From: Chloroflexota bacterium
GTDB lineage: Bacteria > Chloroflexota > Ktedonobacteria > Ktedonobacterales > Ktedonobacteraceae
Direction of reading: 5' to 3'
NCBI GenBank assembly: GCA_005879655.1
Contig: VBJK01000096.1
Span: forward strand, 1 to 37,616
Length of the DNA: 37,616 bases
The position numbers and the translations under genes are program-made. How positions within the stretch are numbered: the first letter of the stretch is position 1; each line of letters starts with the position of its first letter. The notes under the pieces are model-generated. The model did not search any database, was not told the origin of the DNA, and saw only the letters and a program-made list of their open reading frames with translations. Positions 1-7,977 of this stretch are shown piece after piece.

Positions 1-3
1 GCC

Positions 4-72
4 GTAGCCGCACAATTCATTGCGCCAGGACCACAAATGAACAAAACAGACGCAATAAATTGCGCAGCTACG
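4..72. repeat. Inverted pair of family-A palindromic repeats
   Basis: Two copies of a ~22-bp unit face each other (4-26 forward, 51-72 reverse) around a 24-bp centre. The unit begins GTAG and carries a core of the form GCGCAAT-TT-ATTGCGC, itself a hairpin. The forward copy is degenerate (CCGCACAATTCATTGCGC). The same unit recurs near 4147-4257, 16480-16757 and 24777-25007, always between genes or at gene ends, so it is a dispersed REP/MITE-like element. No transposase is visible nearby. Confidence 0.85.
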
Positions 73-100
73 ATTGGAGATCTGTATATATTGGAAAAAT

Positions 101-136
101 AAAGAAATGAGGTGAGCATAATCACCTCATTTCTTT
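101..136 (-). terminator. Rho-independent terminator after the small gene at 182-388
   Basis: A perfect 15-bp stem (101-115 with 122-136) closes a 6-nt loop. On the minus strand the stem is followed by a T-rich run (TTATTTTT). It lies 45 bp beyond the stop codon of the minus-strand gene at 182-388 and would end its transcript. Confidence 0.85.
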
Positions 137-181
137 AGATACAAATGGAGAAAATATCCAGTGGACAAGAAAAAGTATATA

Positions 182-388
182 TTACAACTCTATTTTGCCA
201 TTAACGACTAGCAGTTTCAGGAACTCCAGATGTCGTACAATTTGCATCCGGTCACTGCCGCCAGTTTGATACCATTGGTGCAGCCAGAGCAGGGAAATAA
301 TCTCATCTTGTGAGAACCCAGACTCGGCTAATGCATCGGTTTCAGATACAGTATTTTTTGTTACCATTTCTAAAGGTTGCGTGTTCAT
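182..388 (-). CDS. Small protein of unknown function (68 aa)
   Basis: I do not recognise this protein. The ATG at 388 is preferred because GGAAGG lies about eight bases upstream; an in-frame GTG at 406 has no comparable ribosome site. The 68-residue product is soluble-looking and acidic in its first half. It has a helical stretch around DEIISLLWLHQWYQ and a second one near the end (RHLEFLKLLVV), with no signal peptide, cysteines or metal motif. It is a single-gene unit: a hairpin (468-503) lies upstream of the start and a strong terminator (101-136) follows. The strong ribosome site and terminator argue that it is a real expressed gene, but nothing in the sequence indicates a role. Confidence 0.6.
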   Translation of the reverse strand: MNTQPLEMVTKNTVSETDALAESGFSQDEIISLLWLHQWYQTGGSDRMQIVRHLEFLKLLVVNGKIEL

Positions 389-467
389 TAAGTTGTTTCC
401 TTCCACCAGCGCCTCTTAGAAGGCAATCCGCCGCAGTCTTCCGCTTTTTCAAGAGTTATTCCTAGCG

Positions 468-503
468 GTCTAAATTTAGAAGAGGGCTTCTAAATGGTTA
501 GAC
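468..503 (-). other. Hairpin upstream of the small gene at 182-388
   Basis: An 8-bp perfect inner stem (TTTAGAAG / CTTCTAAA, loop AGGG) is stacked on an outer GTCTAA/TTAGAC stem. It sits about 80 bp upstream of the start at 388, so it could be a leader hairpin or a terminator of something further right. No T-run follows on either strand. Confidence 0.4.
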
Positions 504-666
504 GATGGTCACTCTATGGTCTCAAATATTCAATATCCCTGTATACAACTTGTCAGTACTGCACTGTTACATAAGTTCCTACATACTAAAGAATAAGCGG
601 AAAATGGCGTACTAACTATCTACTAGGCGACACTAAAGGTGTGAAATAGACCACGATTTGTCATCA

Positions 667-756
667 AAGCCTCCGTGAGGCTGTTATCCCTGTCATTGAG
701 ACATGGGAAGGAGGCATGCGTTCCTTAAAATTGGGGCAGGGAGGGCTTCCCTTGCC
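667..756. ncRNA. Cluster of four consecutive hairpins, possible structured RNA
   Basis: Within 90 bp there are four adjacent inverted repeats: AGCCTC-CGT-GAGGCT (668-682), TCCCTGTC/GACATGGGA (688-708), AAGGA/TCCTT (708-726) and GGGCAGGG/CCCTTGCC (735-756). No coding frame of note overlaps them. Serial hairpins of this kind occur in IS200/IS605-type element ends and in structured small RNAs, but no tnpA or tnpB gene is present. The strand cannot be decided. The rest of 504-985 shows no gene that I can support. Confidence 0.3.
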
Positions 757-985
757 TCATAGGTTTATCTGTTCTATATACGTTTGTCCAAGCAAAAAGG
801 TTCCAGGAAAAGAGACCAAATTTCCAATTTTCTCTACAATGTTATAGCAATGCTATGCAGTGTATTTACTCGCCAATTGTTAGTGGTGAGTGAAACGTTC
901 CATCGATGAGTTACCTATGATTGATCTTGTTCTTTTCCCTCTATAGTAATAAACGTAAAACCCTTACCATTTAGGGCAATAAATG

Positions 986-1070
986 AAGGGATACTCCACC
1001 GTATAAACGGTACAGACTGTCGGTGAATGTCCGCAACAGCCTATACCCTTTATACGGTGGAGTATCCCTT
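986..1070. repeat. 22-bp perfect inverted repeat with 41-nt loop
   Basis: Bases 986-1007 are the exact reverse complement of 1049-1070. The element begins 34 bp downstream of the leuS stop codon on the minus strand. It could act as a terminator, although no T-run follows, or be the two ends of a tiny non-autonomous element. A perfect 22-bp match implies recent origin or structural selection. Confidence 0.7.
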
Positions 1071-1103
1071 ATGTTTGACGTATTCTTCTTTGTTGTCTAC
1101 TAC

Positions 1104-3462
1104 TTATTTTGTCGTACGAACGACGATATTGACGAGGCGACCGGGAATATAGATCACCTTCTGGATGGTGCTTTCGCCGATAAAACTCAGTATTCTGGAA
1201 TTGCTCAGAGCTAGTTCGCGTACTTCAGCCTCGCTGATATCGGCGGGGGCTACTATGCGCTCACGTACTTTGCCATTCACTTGTAGCACTAGTGTAAAGG
1301 TCTCATCCTGGGTCTGCGCCTCATCGTAGGTTGGCCAGTCGCTGGCATGAATGTCACCAGTATGCTTGGTCAGGTGCCATAGTTCCTCTGTGATGTGCGG
1401 TGCCATGGGAGCCAGCAGCTGCATCATCGTTTCCAGCGTGCGGCGATAGGCAGCGGTGCGGGCAACAGGCGTGTTTTGTTGCTTGATCAGTGCGTTGTTG
1501 CATTCCATCAGTGCTGCCAGCGCTGTGTTGAAGCGGAAGTTGTTCAGGTCCTCAGTGACGCGCTTGATGGTCTTGTGGCGCAAGCGCTCAACCGCTTTTG
1601 CCTCGTCGCTCTCGTTGTCGGTGACGCGCTCAGTCCAGGTATCGTTAACCAGGCTCCAGAAGCGATTCAGGAAGCGCCAGATGCCTTCCAGATTCTCGGC
1701 ACGGAAGGAGCCGCCCGCTTCAAAGGGTCCGATAAACATCATGTAGCAGCGCACAGTGTCTGCGCCATACTTATCAACGTACTTATCGGGAGCCTCGACG
1801 TTACCGCGTGACTTCGACATCTTCTGACCATAAGAACCTAGTACCATACCCTGATGATACAGGCGCTGACATGGCTCATCGAAGTCCATATGCCCCATAT
1901 CATGTAGCGCCTTCGGGTAGCCATTGTTTCAGCCGCTGTGGACTCCATGCCTGTTGACCATTGTGAGGATCGGCGTAGCGCAGGTAGTACCAGGATGAGC
2001 AGATGAACGTATCCATAGTATCGGCTTCGCGAGTGGCTGGACCACCACACATGGGACAGCTTGTATTCAGGAAATCTGGCTCGTAGCGTAGTGGTGACTC
2101 GCCAGTTGCTTTAAATTGTACATGTTCTGGTAGCTGGACCGGTAGTTGGTCTTCTGGCACGGGTACTGTGCCGTGTTCAGGACAATAGACGATAGGAATG
2201 GGGGTACCCCAGTAGCGTTGGCGGCTGATCAGCCAGTCACGCAGGCGGTATGTCACCATGAACTTGCCGACGCCTTTTTCTTCAACATACTGCGTGACCC
2301 GCGCAATAGCCTCTTCGCCCGGCGTGCCGTCGAATGGGCCAGAGTTCACCATGACGCCCAGCGCTTCTTTGGCGGTAGGCCAGCTGGCAGGATCACTCGC
2401 TTCTTCACCTTGCGGGCGAATCACCTCGATGATCGATAGCGCGAACTTGCGCGCGAACTCAAAGTCGCGCTGGTCATGGGCAGGCACACCCATAATTGCA
2501 CCAGCGCCATAGCCCATCAGTACATAGTCTGCAATCCAGACTGGTACCTGCTCACCATTGACCGGATTAGTGACATAACCGCCAGTGAAGACGCCAGTCT
2601 TCTCCTTCTCGGTGCTCATGCGCTCAATCTCGGTCATAATCTTGGCAACCCAGGGATGTTCGGGAGCCAGTACGAAGAAGGTTACGCCATAGATCGTATC
2701 TGGGCGTGTCGTGAAGACAGGAACCTCTTCACGCTTGCCGTCAATCTCGGTGTAAAAACGGATCTCCGCGCCTTGGCTACGCCCGATCCAGTTGCGCTGC
2801 ATGGTCATCGTCTTCTCAGGCCAGTTGACCACTTCTGAGAAATCCAGTAGCCGTTCGGCATAGGCGGAGATTTTCAGCAGCCATTGATCAATCTCTTTGC
2901 GAACGACAACACTATGGCAACGCTCGCAGGTACCATCGGCCAGGACCTGTTCGTTTGCCAGTGTCGTGTTACAGCCGGGACACCAGTTTGCGGGAGCCTT
3001 GGTGCGGTATGCCAGACCATTCTTATAAAATTGCAGAAACAGCCATTGTGTCCAGCGATAGTAATCTGGTAGGCAGGTGACAACTTCGCGCTGCCAATCC
3101 CATTGTGCGCCCATTGCGCGCAGTTGTTGGCGCATATTCTCAATATTTGCCAGTGTCCAGGTGCGTGCTTGAATACCGCGTTTAATGGCCGCGTTTTCAG
3201 CGGGCAGACCAAAGGCATCGAAACCCATGGGCTGCATCACATTATAGCCCTGCATACGTTTGAAACGACCATAGGCATCAAAGGGTGAATAGTTGTACCA
3301 GTGGCCCATATGGAGATCGCCCGAAGGATAGGGAAACATGACCAGATGATAAAATTTCGGCTTAGGAGCATCATCGGAGGCGTGATAGAGCTGTGCGGCC
3401 TCCCATTGTGACTGCCAATGTTGTTCGATCTCTTTGGGATTGTATTTGGTACGAGTAATCAT
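1104..3462 (-). pseudogene. leuS: Leucyl-tRNA synthetase, interrupted by deletion/frameshift
   Basis: Class I leucyl-tRNA synthetase, which charges tRNA-Leu with leucine and edits mischarged tRNA. The first frame (3462-1900, 520 codons) has a HIGH-type motif (HMGH, residues 51-54), a CPGC...CERC zinc site (161-182) and the editing domain. The second frame (to 1104) has KMSKS in SYGQKMSKSRGNV, the anticodon-binding domain and a normal C-terminus ending near PGRLVNIVV. The two frames meet at about 1905-1925, where QRLKQWLP should run into the conserved GG.EHAV.HLLYARF block. That block, about 25 residues, is missing and the frame changes just before LHDMGHMDFDEP. Combined length is about 786 residues, against roughly 810 expected. 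Start ATG 3462 has GGAGAG eight bases upstream. As read it cannot give a full enzyme; since LeuS is essential, either another copy exists or the sequence has an error here. Confidence 0.9.
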
Positions 3463-3552
3463 AAGGGCATCTCTCCACTTATTGGTGCTGATTTAATACG
3501 ATTTAGCATGAAAAAAAGGACCATACAAAAATACATATTCCTGAGAACAAAA

Positions 3553-3581
3553 AACCTTTCATCCGCAATGGACGAAAGGTT
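3553..3581 (-). terminator. Terminator between tRNA-Ala(GGC) and leuS
   Basis: An AACCTTTC/GAAAGGTT stem (3553-3560 with 3574-3581), extended by TCC/GGA, is followed on the minus strand by TTTTTT. It lies 37 bp past the 3' end of the tRNA and about 90 bp before the leuS start, so it separates the two transcripts. Confidence 0.75.
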
Positions 3582-3617
3582 GTTGTTCCGTGGTACTTTT
3601 CAATCCTTAACAAGACT

Positions 3618-3693
3618 TGGTGGACCTGAGGGGACTCGAACCCCTGACCTTCTCCATGCCATAGAGACGCTCTACCAGCTGCGCTACAGGCCC
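3618..3693 (-). tRNA. tRNA-Ala (anticodon GGC)
   Basis: Minus-strand cloverleaf of 76 nt including an encoded CCA end. The acceptor stem is GGGCCTG/CAGGTCC, the D-arm is GCGC...GAGC, and the anticodon stem TCTCT/GGAGA encloses the loop ATGGCAT. That places GGC at positions 34-36, reading GCC/GCU. The T-arm is AGGGG-TTCGAGT-CCCCT. A terminator follows at 3553-3581. Confidence 0.95.
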
Positions 3694-3742
3694 ATAGAGG
3701 TTGCTTTGTGCAGAATTGGTACTTGTCTCGGATCTGCTCTCG

Positions 3743-3772
3743 ATTGTACACTATAACGTATGTCCCCGACAA
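3743..3772 (-). promoter_or_regulatory. Probable promoter of tRNA-Ala(GGC)
   Basis: On the minus strand TTGTCG (3772-3767) and TACAAT (3748-3743) are separated by 18 bp. This places a start near 3735, about 40 bp upstream of the mature tRNA. The two boxes are moderate matches to the housekeeping consensus. Confidence 0.5.
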
Positions 3773-3987
3773 GTGCCCTAACCTTACTCTAGTACTAATG
3801 GTACTATTTCAGATGTTCACACTGTTGCTCACAGGCGGGTTCAGTCTGTTATGTGCAGCCTCGCACCACCCAGCTACTCTCTGTAGTGATTTGACCTACT
3901 ACTCCTGCTCATCGCTTAGTATTGTTGACTGTTACTATATCATAACGCTTTGCGATTTGCAAGGCATAAAAGAGACAGTGTGAAAAA

Positions 3988-4060
3988 TGGAGATGAGGGG
4001 GCTCGAACCCCTGACCTCGACAGTGCGATTGTCGCGCTCTTCCAGCTGAGCTACATCCCC
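3988..4060 (-). tRNA. tRNA-Ala (anticodon CGC)
   Basis: Minus-strand cloverleaf of 73 nt. The acceptor stem is GGGGATG/CATCTCC with discriminator A, the D-arm is GCTC...GAGC, and the anticodon stem CGACA/TGTCG encloses ATCGCAC, giving anticodon CGC (reads GCG). The T-arm is AGGGG-TTCGAGC-CCCCT. No CCA is encoded: the gene runs directly into TTTTT, unlike the neighbouring alanine tRNA. Confidence 0.95.
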
Positions 4061-4071
4061 TTGCGGACTTG

Positions 4072-4100
4072 ATAATACCATATCTTGTTACCGTTGTAAA
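4072..4100 (-). promoter_or_regulatory. Promoter of tRNA-Ala(CGC)
   Basis: On the minus strand TTTACA (4100-4095) and TATTAT (4077-4072) have an ideal 17-bp spacer. The start would fall at about 4065, a few bases before the mature 5' end at 4060. Confidence 0.7.
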
Positions 4101-4146
4101 GCCCCTTTTTGAGTTTTTTTCATTGAAGAGAGTAGTCGCACATTCC

Positions 4147-4257
4147 GTAGTTGCGCAATTTATTGCGCCAGGGCCACAAGTGAAGATAACGGGCGCAATA
4201 AATTGTGCGTCTACAGAGTCTCTTTGGGGTGCACGGCACAATAAATTGCGCAACTAC
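4147..4257. repeat. Three family-A palindromic repeats
   Basis: One forward copy (4147-4169, GTAGTTGCGCAATTTATT...) is followed by two reversed copies (4193-4214 and 4236-4257). The element ends about 20 bp from the stop codon of the deacetylase gene at 4278, so it occupies the convergence between that gene and the tRNA promoter region. Confidence 0.85.
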
Positions 4258-4277
4258 GATCTTTACATTCAACAAAT

Positions 4278-5636
4278 CTACCAGGGCAAACTCTTCATAA
4301 AATCCGCCAACGAGTTGCGCCCATCCACCCGAATACGCAACAACGCCATGGGTGCCTGACTACTCTGCTTAATACCTGTTGCACCGGGGTCAGTAGTGGC
4401 GTCAGCGTAGCCATCCTGGCTTAATAACGAGACGACACTTTGCCGTAAGCGTAGGCTACCAGTCTTGAAGGGTGAACCATTGGGGTAACAGAAATGTTGG
4501 ATAGGAGTATCTAGTTGTTGTTGCAGCGTGCTCATGGATAGCTGCAATTCTTGCTGGGCCTGTTGCGGCGAATTGAGAAAGACCTGGCCCATATCGACGT
4601 GATGAACGGTATGTGATCCCATCTGCATGCCATTGGCGAGCATCTCGCGCATCTGTGGCCAGCTCATCTGTCCTTGCCAACCTACCTTGCCGGTAATGAT
4701 ATAAAACATTCCCGTGTAGCCGTGGGCCTTGAGTATGGGGTAGGCGGCTTGGTAGGCATCTTCATAGCCGTCATCGAAGGTAAAGATGACCGGTTTGGTG
4801 GGGAGAGGTGCCCTATGGTAGAGGGCGTTCATCAGTTGATTGAGCGTTATCGAATGATAGCCGCGCGCCTTCATCTGATCCAGTTGCTGGGTGAAGATCT
4901 TGGGTGCAATCGAAAGGCTTAGTCGCAAGCGTGGACGCGGATCGTTTGTGGGTACGTCGCTGATGTAGTGGTACATGAGTATTGGCACCTGCACAACGCG
5001 GCTAATGGGCAGCGTTGGTGGCAGAATAGGTGCTTCTGGATCTGCTGGCCCGCCAGCAAGCACAAGCCATTGGCTATTACTCCCGCTAGTCAGTGAGCTT
5101 TGTTGGATAACAAATGGCAGGTTCTGGAAAAGCTGGTCAGGCTGTGCAATGGGTAGTGGTAGTTGTGCTATTGTATATTTTGGCGTGAGTTTGAGTGAAA
5201 TAGGAAGCTCTGCCACATTATCGTAGCGTGTCATAGTTTCAGGGTCAATCCAGTATGCAAGGGGCTTGGCCTGTCCTAGGGTGAAACTTTGTAGCGCGTA
5301 ATCCTGAAAGTGCGCTTTTAAGTATGTTGAGAAGTTATCCTGTTTGCCCCATTGAGCCTGCATTTGTGGGTGAAGTAAGGACCACATTGTATCGTAATGC
5401 TGGGTCAGCAGGGCATTCATATATTGCTGTGCCATCACATCGATAGGTCCGACCATCGGTGTCAACGATGTTGGGGTGAGAGCACTTCGTGTCACAGTAG
5501 CTGAGGTAGCCTTTGGCGTGGCATAGATGTAGTATACCCATAAACCAAGGCTTGATAGTACAAGTGCTAGAAACACTATTATCAAGAGCTTTGCCAACAA
5601 AACATGTGAAATGGCGCTTTTTCTAGTCATCTGCAT
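4278..5636 (-). CDS. Membrane-anchored polysaccharide deacetylase (NodB/CE4 family)
   Basis: Predicted metal-dependent deacetylase of cell-surface polysaccharide or peptidoglycan (452 aa). Residues 12-38 form one hydrophobic N-terminal anchor, placing the rest outside the cell. Residues 60-150 look like a small accessory domain (DVMAQQYMNALLTQHYDTMW...), possibly NTF2-like. The NodB domain begins near VPILMYHYIS (218) and carries TFDDG (286-290, metal-binding Asp288/289) and SHTVHH (341-346, metal-binding His342/346). It also has FYIITGKVGW and the C-terminal HFCYPNG motif. All key catalytic-site motifs I can check are present. It is monocistronic: family-A repeats follow it, and a 377-bp gap with a long palindrome separates it from lpdA. 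No strong ribosome site is seen before the ATG, and MTRK two codons in is an alternative start. Confidence 0.88.
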   Translation of the reverse strand: MQMTRKSAISHVLLAKLLIIVFLALVLSSLGLWVYYIYATPKATSATVTRSALTPTSLTPMVGPIDVMAQQYMNALLTQHYDTMWSLLHPQMQAQWGKQDNFSTYLKAHFQDYALQSFTLGQAKPLAYWIDPETMTRYDNVAELPISLKLTPKYTIAQLPLPIAQPDQLFQNLPFVIQQSSLTSGSNSQWLVLAGGPADPEAPILPPTLPISRVVQVPILMYHYISDVPTNDPRPRLRLSLSIAPKIFTQQLDQMKARGYHSITLNQLMNALYHRAPLPTKPVIFTFDDGYEDAYQAAYPILKAHGYTGMFYIITGKVGWQGQMSWPQMREMLANGMQMGSHTVHHVDMGQVFLNSPQQAQQELQLSMSTLQQQLDTPIQHFCYPNGSPFKTGSLRLRQSVVSLLSQDGYADATTDPGATGIKQSSQAPMALLRIRVDGRNSLADFMKSLPW

Positions 5637-5773
5637 AGAAGACCACTCTTTCGATAACTTTTACTTCTCTCTATTACAATATATTATCATAGCTCATAAT
5701 AAAACGGCATGGTCGGACTTGCTCAACCTTTGTAGGAAGAATGGGGGAGGCAGAAGCATATGGCGAGGCGCAA

Positions 5774-5995
5774 GAAGCCGCAGCACAGGGCACCCACAAG
5801 GGATGCCCATAGGCATGCGCGTTAAGCAGAGGGAAGCCCTCTGCACGCCCTTTGTCCTGCCTCTTCCGGCGGCAAAAGAGAAGAAAGGAAGTATGTGGGG
5901 ACACCCCAAACCCCGAAAGGCGGGCGAAGCCCCCTGGACCCCCGCTTAGCGCGCATCCCTTGTGGGTGCCCTGCCCGGAGGCCCTGCGCGGCTTC
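5774..5995. repeat. Long imperfect palindrome (family B type)
   Basis: Outer arms GAAGCCGC (5774-) and GCGGCTTC (5988-5995) and inner arms around GGGCACCCACAAGGGATGC and its complement face each other across ~150 bp. The motif 'GGGCA.CCACAAGGGAT' links it to the palindromes at 11853, 18288 and 22843. It fills most of the 377-bp gap between the deacetylase gene and lpdA. No coding capacity is convincing, although short frames read through it. Confidence 0.75.
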
Positions 5996-6012
5996 CGAAG
6001 TGGTTGCCCCTG

Positions 6013-7437
6013 CTATCGTATGCGAGCTGGTTGTTTGGGTGGAATATGGATAGGATGACCTTCAACGGCCAGGACGGCTTCGCGTAGACCTTCGCTGAGC
6101 GTTGGATGTGGATGGATTGTCTCGATAATCTCATCGACAGTCAATTCACCGCGCATAGCGACCGAGAATTCGCTAATCAGGTTGGTGGCATCGGGTCCGA
6201 TAATATGAGCGCCAAGAATTTCACCATATTGGCCTGTAATCACTTTGGTAAAGCCTTCGGTTTCACCAATGGCGACAGCTTTACCAATCGCAGTCCACGG
6301 GAAACGCTCGACATGTGCGTCGGGATACTGCTCTTTGGCAGCAGCTTCTGTTAAGCCAACGAAGGCGATTTCGGGGAAGGTATAAATGGGATTGGGCACG
6401 ACGTGGTAGTCCATATTGGCCTTATGCCCCAACGCATTATCAGCAGCTACCTCGCCCTCAGTGGAAGCAACGTGAGCTAGGCCAGCGCCATGGACCAGAT
6501 CGCCAATGGCATAGATACCTGGCAGATTCGTCTCCATCTTCTCATTGACGCGTACACGTCCACGGTCCGTGTCGAGTCCTTGCTCGATCAGCTTCTCCAG
6601 TCCCGTAGTATTGGCACGGCGGCTGACGGCCATCAACACATATTCGGCATTAAATGTCTGTTGTCCTGTCGCAGTCGTGGTGATGACCTGTTTCTGTCCT
6701 GCCTCATCCTCGATACCCTCAACCCTGGCACCAGTAACGATCTGAATACCCCGTTTGCTTAAAATACGTACGAGCAAGCGACGTACCTCGTCGTCCACGG
6801 GGGTCAGAATAGTCGGTAGCATCTCCAGGATAGTCACTCGTGTGCCAAGCGCATTAAACATACAGGCCAGTTCAATCCCGATCACACCGCCACCCACACA
6901 GATAAGACTCTCCGGTGTTTTGGGGAGATTCCAGCAAGTATCGCTATTCATTACATTGCGGCTATCAATGCCCGGCATGGGCGGCATCAAGGGAACTGAG
7001 CCATTGGCCAGAATGATCTTATCGGCGGCAAGCTGCTGTTGCCCACCACCATTCTGTGTAACTACGATGGTGCGTGAGGCATCAACTGTGCCCAGACCGT
7101 CATAGACTGTAATGTTATTCCCTTTCATCAGAGTGCCCACACCACCAGTCATGCGCTTTACCACTTTATCTTTGAAGGTGACGGCCTTTGCCATATCGAA
7201 GATAGGAGGTTCTGGTAAATGGATGCCCAGCTCCTCTAGAGAGGTCATATTATGCATGACCTCCGCGATATGTAACATAGCCTTGGAGGGGATACAGCCC
7301 ACGTTAAGACAGGTACCACCGAGGTATTGTTTCTCAACAATGGCAGTCTTGGCACCGCGTTGAGCGGCGCGAATAGCGGCAACGTAACCACCTGGTCCCG
7401 CGCCGATTACTACAACATCATAGTGAATATTTGTCAT
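6013..7437 (-). CDS. lpdA: Dihydrolipoamide dehydrogenase (E3)
   Basis: FAD/NAD-dependent disulfide oxidoreductase (474 aa) that reoxidises lipoamide of 2-oxoacid dehydrogenase or glycine cleavage complexes in the cytosol. It shows the FAD site GAGPGGYVAA (residues 12-21), the redox-active disulfide in GGTCLNVGCIPSK (Cys43/Cys48), and the NAD-binding GGGVIGIE. It also has the second FAD motif AIGDLV and the C-terminal HPHPTLSE active-site His-Glu pair. Start ATG 7437 is chosen because GGAG lies seven bases upstream; an in-frame GTG at 7467 would add ten non-conserved residues. No E1/E2 genes are nearby, so this is an isolated E3 gene. It is transcribed divergently from the peptide locus at 7702. 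Confidence 0.95.
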   Translation of the reverse strand: MTNIHYDVVVIGAGPGGYVAAIRAAQRGAKTAIVEKQYLGGTCLNVGCIPSKAMLHIAEVMHNMTSLEELGIHLPEPPIFDMAKAVTFKDKVVKRMTGGVGTLMKGNNITVYDGLGTVDASRTIVVTQNGGGQQQLAADKIILANGSVPLMPPMPGIDSRNVMNSDTCWNLPKTPESLICVGGGVIGIELACMFNALGTRVTILEMLPTILTPVDDEVRRLLVRILSKRGIQIVTGARVEGIEDEAGQKQVITTTATGQQTFNAEYVLMAVSRRANTTGLEKLIEQGLDTDRGRVRVNEKMETNLPGIYAIGDLVHGAGLAHVASTEGEVAADNALGHKANMDYHVVPNPIYTFPEIAFVGLTEAAAKEQYPDAHVERFPWTAIGKAVAIGETEGFTKVITGQYGEILGAHIIGPDATNLISEFSVAMRGELTVDEIIETIHPHPTLSEGLREAVLAVEGHPIHIPPKQPARIR

Positions 7438-7490
7438 ACTTGTGCTCCATGCAATCTGAAAATCCACGTTGTCAGTATATCACCTCCTTT
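7434..7490 (-). other. Perfect Shine-Dalgarno and possible coupled leader ORF before lpdA
   Basis: On the minus strand AAAGGAGGTG (7490-7481) is an unusually complete match to the 16S 3' end, yet it lies over 40 bases from the likely lpdA ATG. Seven bases after AGGAGG a CTG (7475) opens a 13-codon frame whose TGA overlaps the lpdA ATG as ATGA. This could be a translationally coupled leader peptide with a rare CTG start, or the site could serve the GTG at 7467 with poor spacing (15). Confidence 0.25.
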
Positions 7491-7578
7491 CGCTTAAAGG
7501 CTAACAATGGGCTTGTAGGGTGAGCGGGACGATCAGCTTTATTATTATTAAGATACTATTAAGGTAGTACCTGCTATC

Positions 7579-7607
7579 TGGACAAATTTATGCTTTTGCA
7601 TTATAAT
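7579..7607 (+). promoter_or_regulatory. Strong promoter of the peptide-export locus
   Basis: TGGACA (7579-7584), a 17-bp spacer and a consensus TATAAT (7602-7607). The predicted start, about 7614, leaves an ~88-nt leader. A CTGAAT-AGAG-ATTCAG hairpin (7665-7680) sits directly before the GGAGG ribosome site at 7688. Confidence 0.8.
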
Positions 7608-7701
7608 CACCAACGTGGGAAATATCTCACAAGAAAGTTGTTAACTTGATTTGTATGTTTTAGTCTGAATAGAGATTCAGCCTAGTAGGAGGTAACAAAA
7701 T

Positions 7702-7872
7702 ATGAAAATTCCTTTCATTTCTCAGAGCACCGAGGAGTTGGTGGACCAGCTTGTTATTGAAGAGGCATTGACCGATCAGGAACTTGCTGCCATAACTGGT
7801 GGTGGATACTATGGTGGCTATGATGATGACTGTGATGATGACTACTACTATGGTGATGACTGCGATTACTAG
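7702..7872 (+). CDS. Double-glycine-leader precursor peptide (bacteriocin/RiPP-like)
   Basis: A 56-codon gene with GGAGG nine bases before the ATG and the strongest promoter in this part of the window. Residues 1-34 form a classic double-glycine leader: an acidic amphipathic helix (STEELVDQLVIEEALTDQEL) ending ELAAITGG, the type of site cleaved by C39 peptidases. Residues 35-56 are the predicted mature peptide. It contains only four amino-acid types: nine Asp, seven Tyr, four Gly and two Cys (Cys44 and Cys54). The Asp residues come as blocks (DDD-C-DDD, then DD-C-D) separated by YYY and G. The charge is about -9. The matching C39 exporter lies downstream. No lanthipeptide synthetase, radical-SAM or YcaO enzyme is in the window, so the peptide is either exported unmodified (perhaps with one disulfide) or modified by enzymes encoded elsewhere. 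I know of no family with such a core. Confidence 0.85.
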   Translation: MKIPFISQSTEELVDQLVIEEALTDQELAAITGGGYYGGYDDDCDDDYYYGDDCDY

Positions 7873-7977
7873 TCATTGTCGGAGTTGTGATTTCTCTTAT
7901 AATTTAGTGTAGGAAGCGTTCCCAGTCATCTTGTGATAGAGAGTTCCAGAACCGGGCGCTAACCTCGATTTAGATAT

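Noticed and set aside
1395..1811. 138-codon plus-strand frame opposite leuS
   Set aside because: It lies wholly within the well-conserved leuS coding region on the other strand; composition shadow.
1104..3462. Programmed frameshift in leuS
   Set aside because: About 25 conserved residues are missing at the junction, so a frame change alone cannot restore the protein; no slippery heptamer is seen.
5852..6058. Small frames in the 5774-5995 palindrome
   Set aside because: They consist of repeat sequence read as protein (Pro/Arg/Gly-rich) without ribosome sites.
7702..7872. Lanthipeptide or lasso-peptide precursor
   Set aside because: The core has no Ser or Thr for lanthionine rings, no lasso leader pattern, and no synthetase or cyclase gene in the window.
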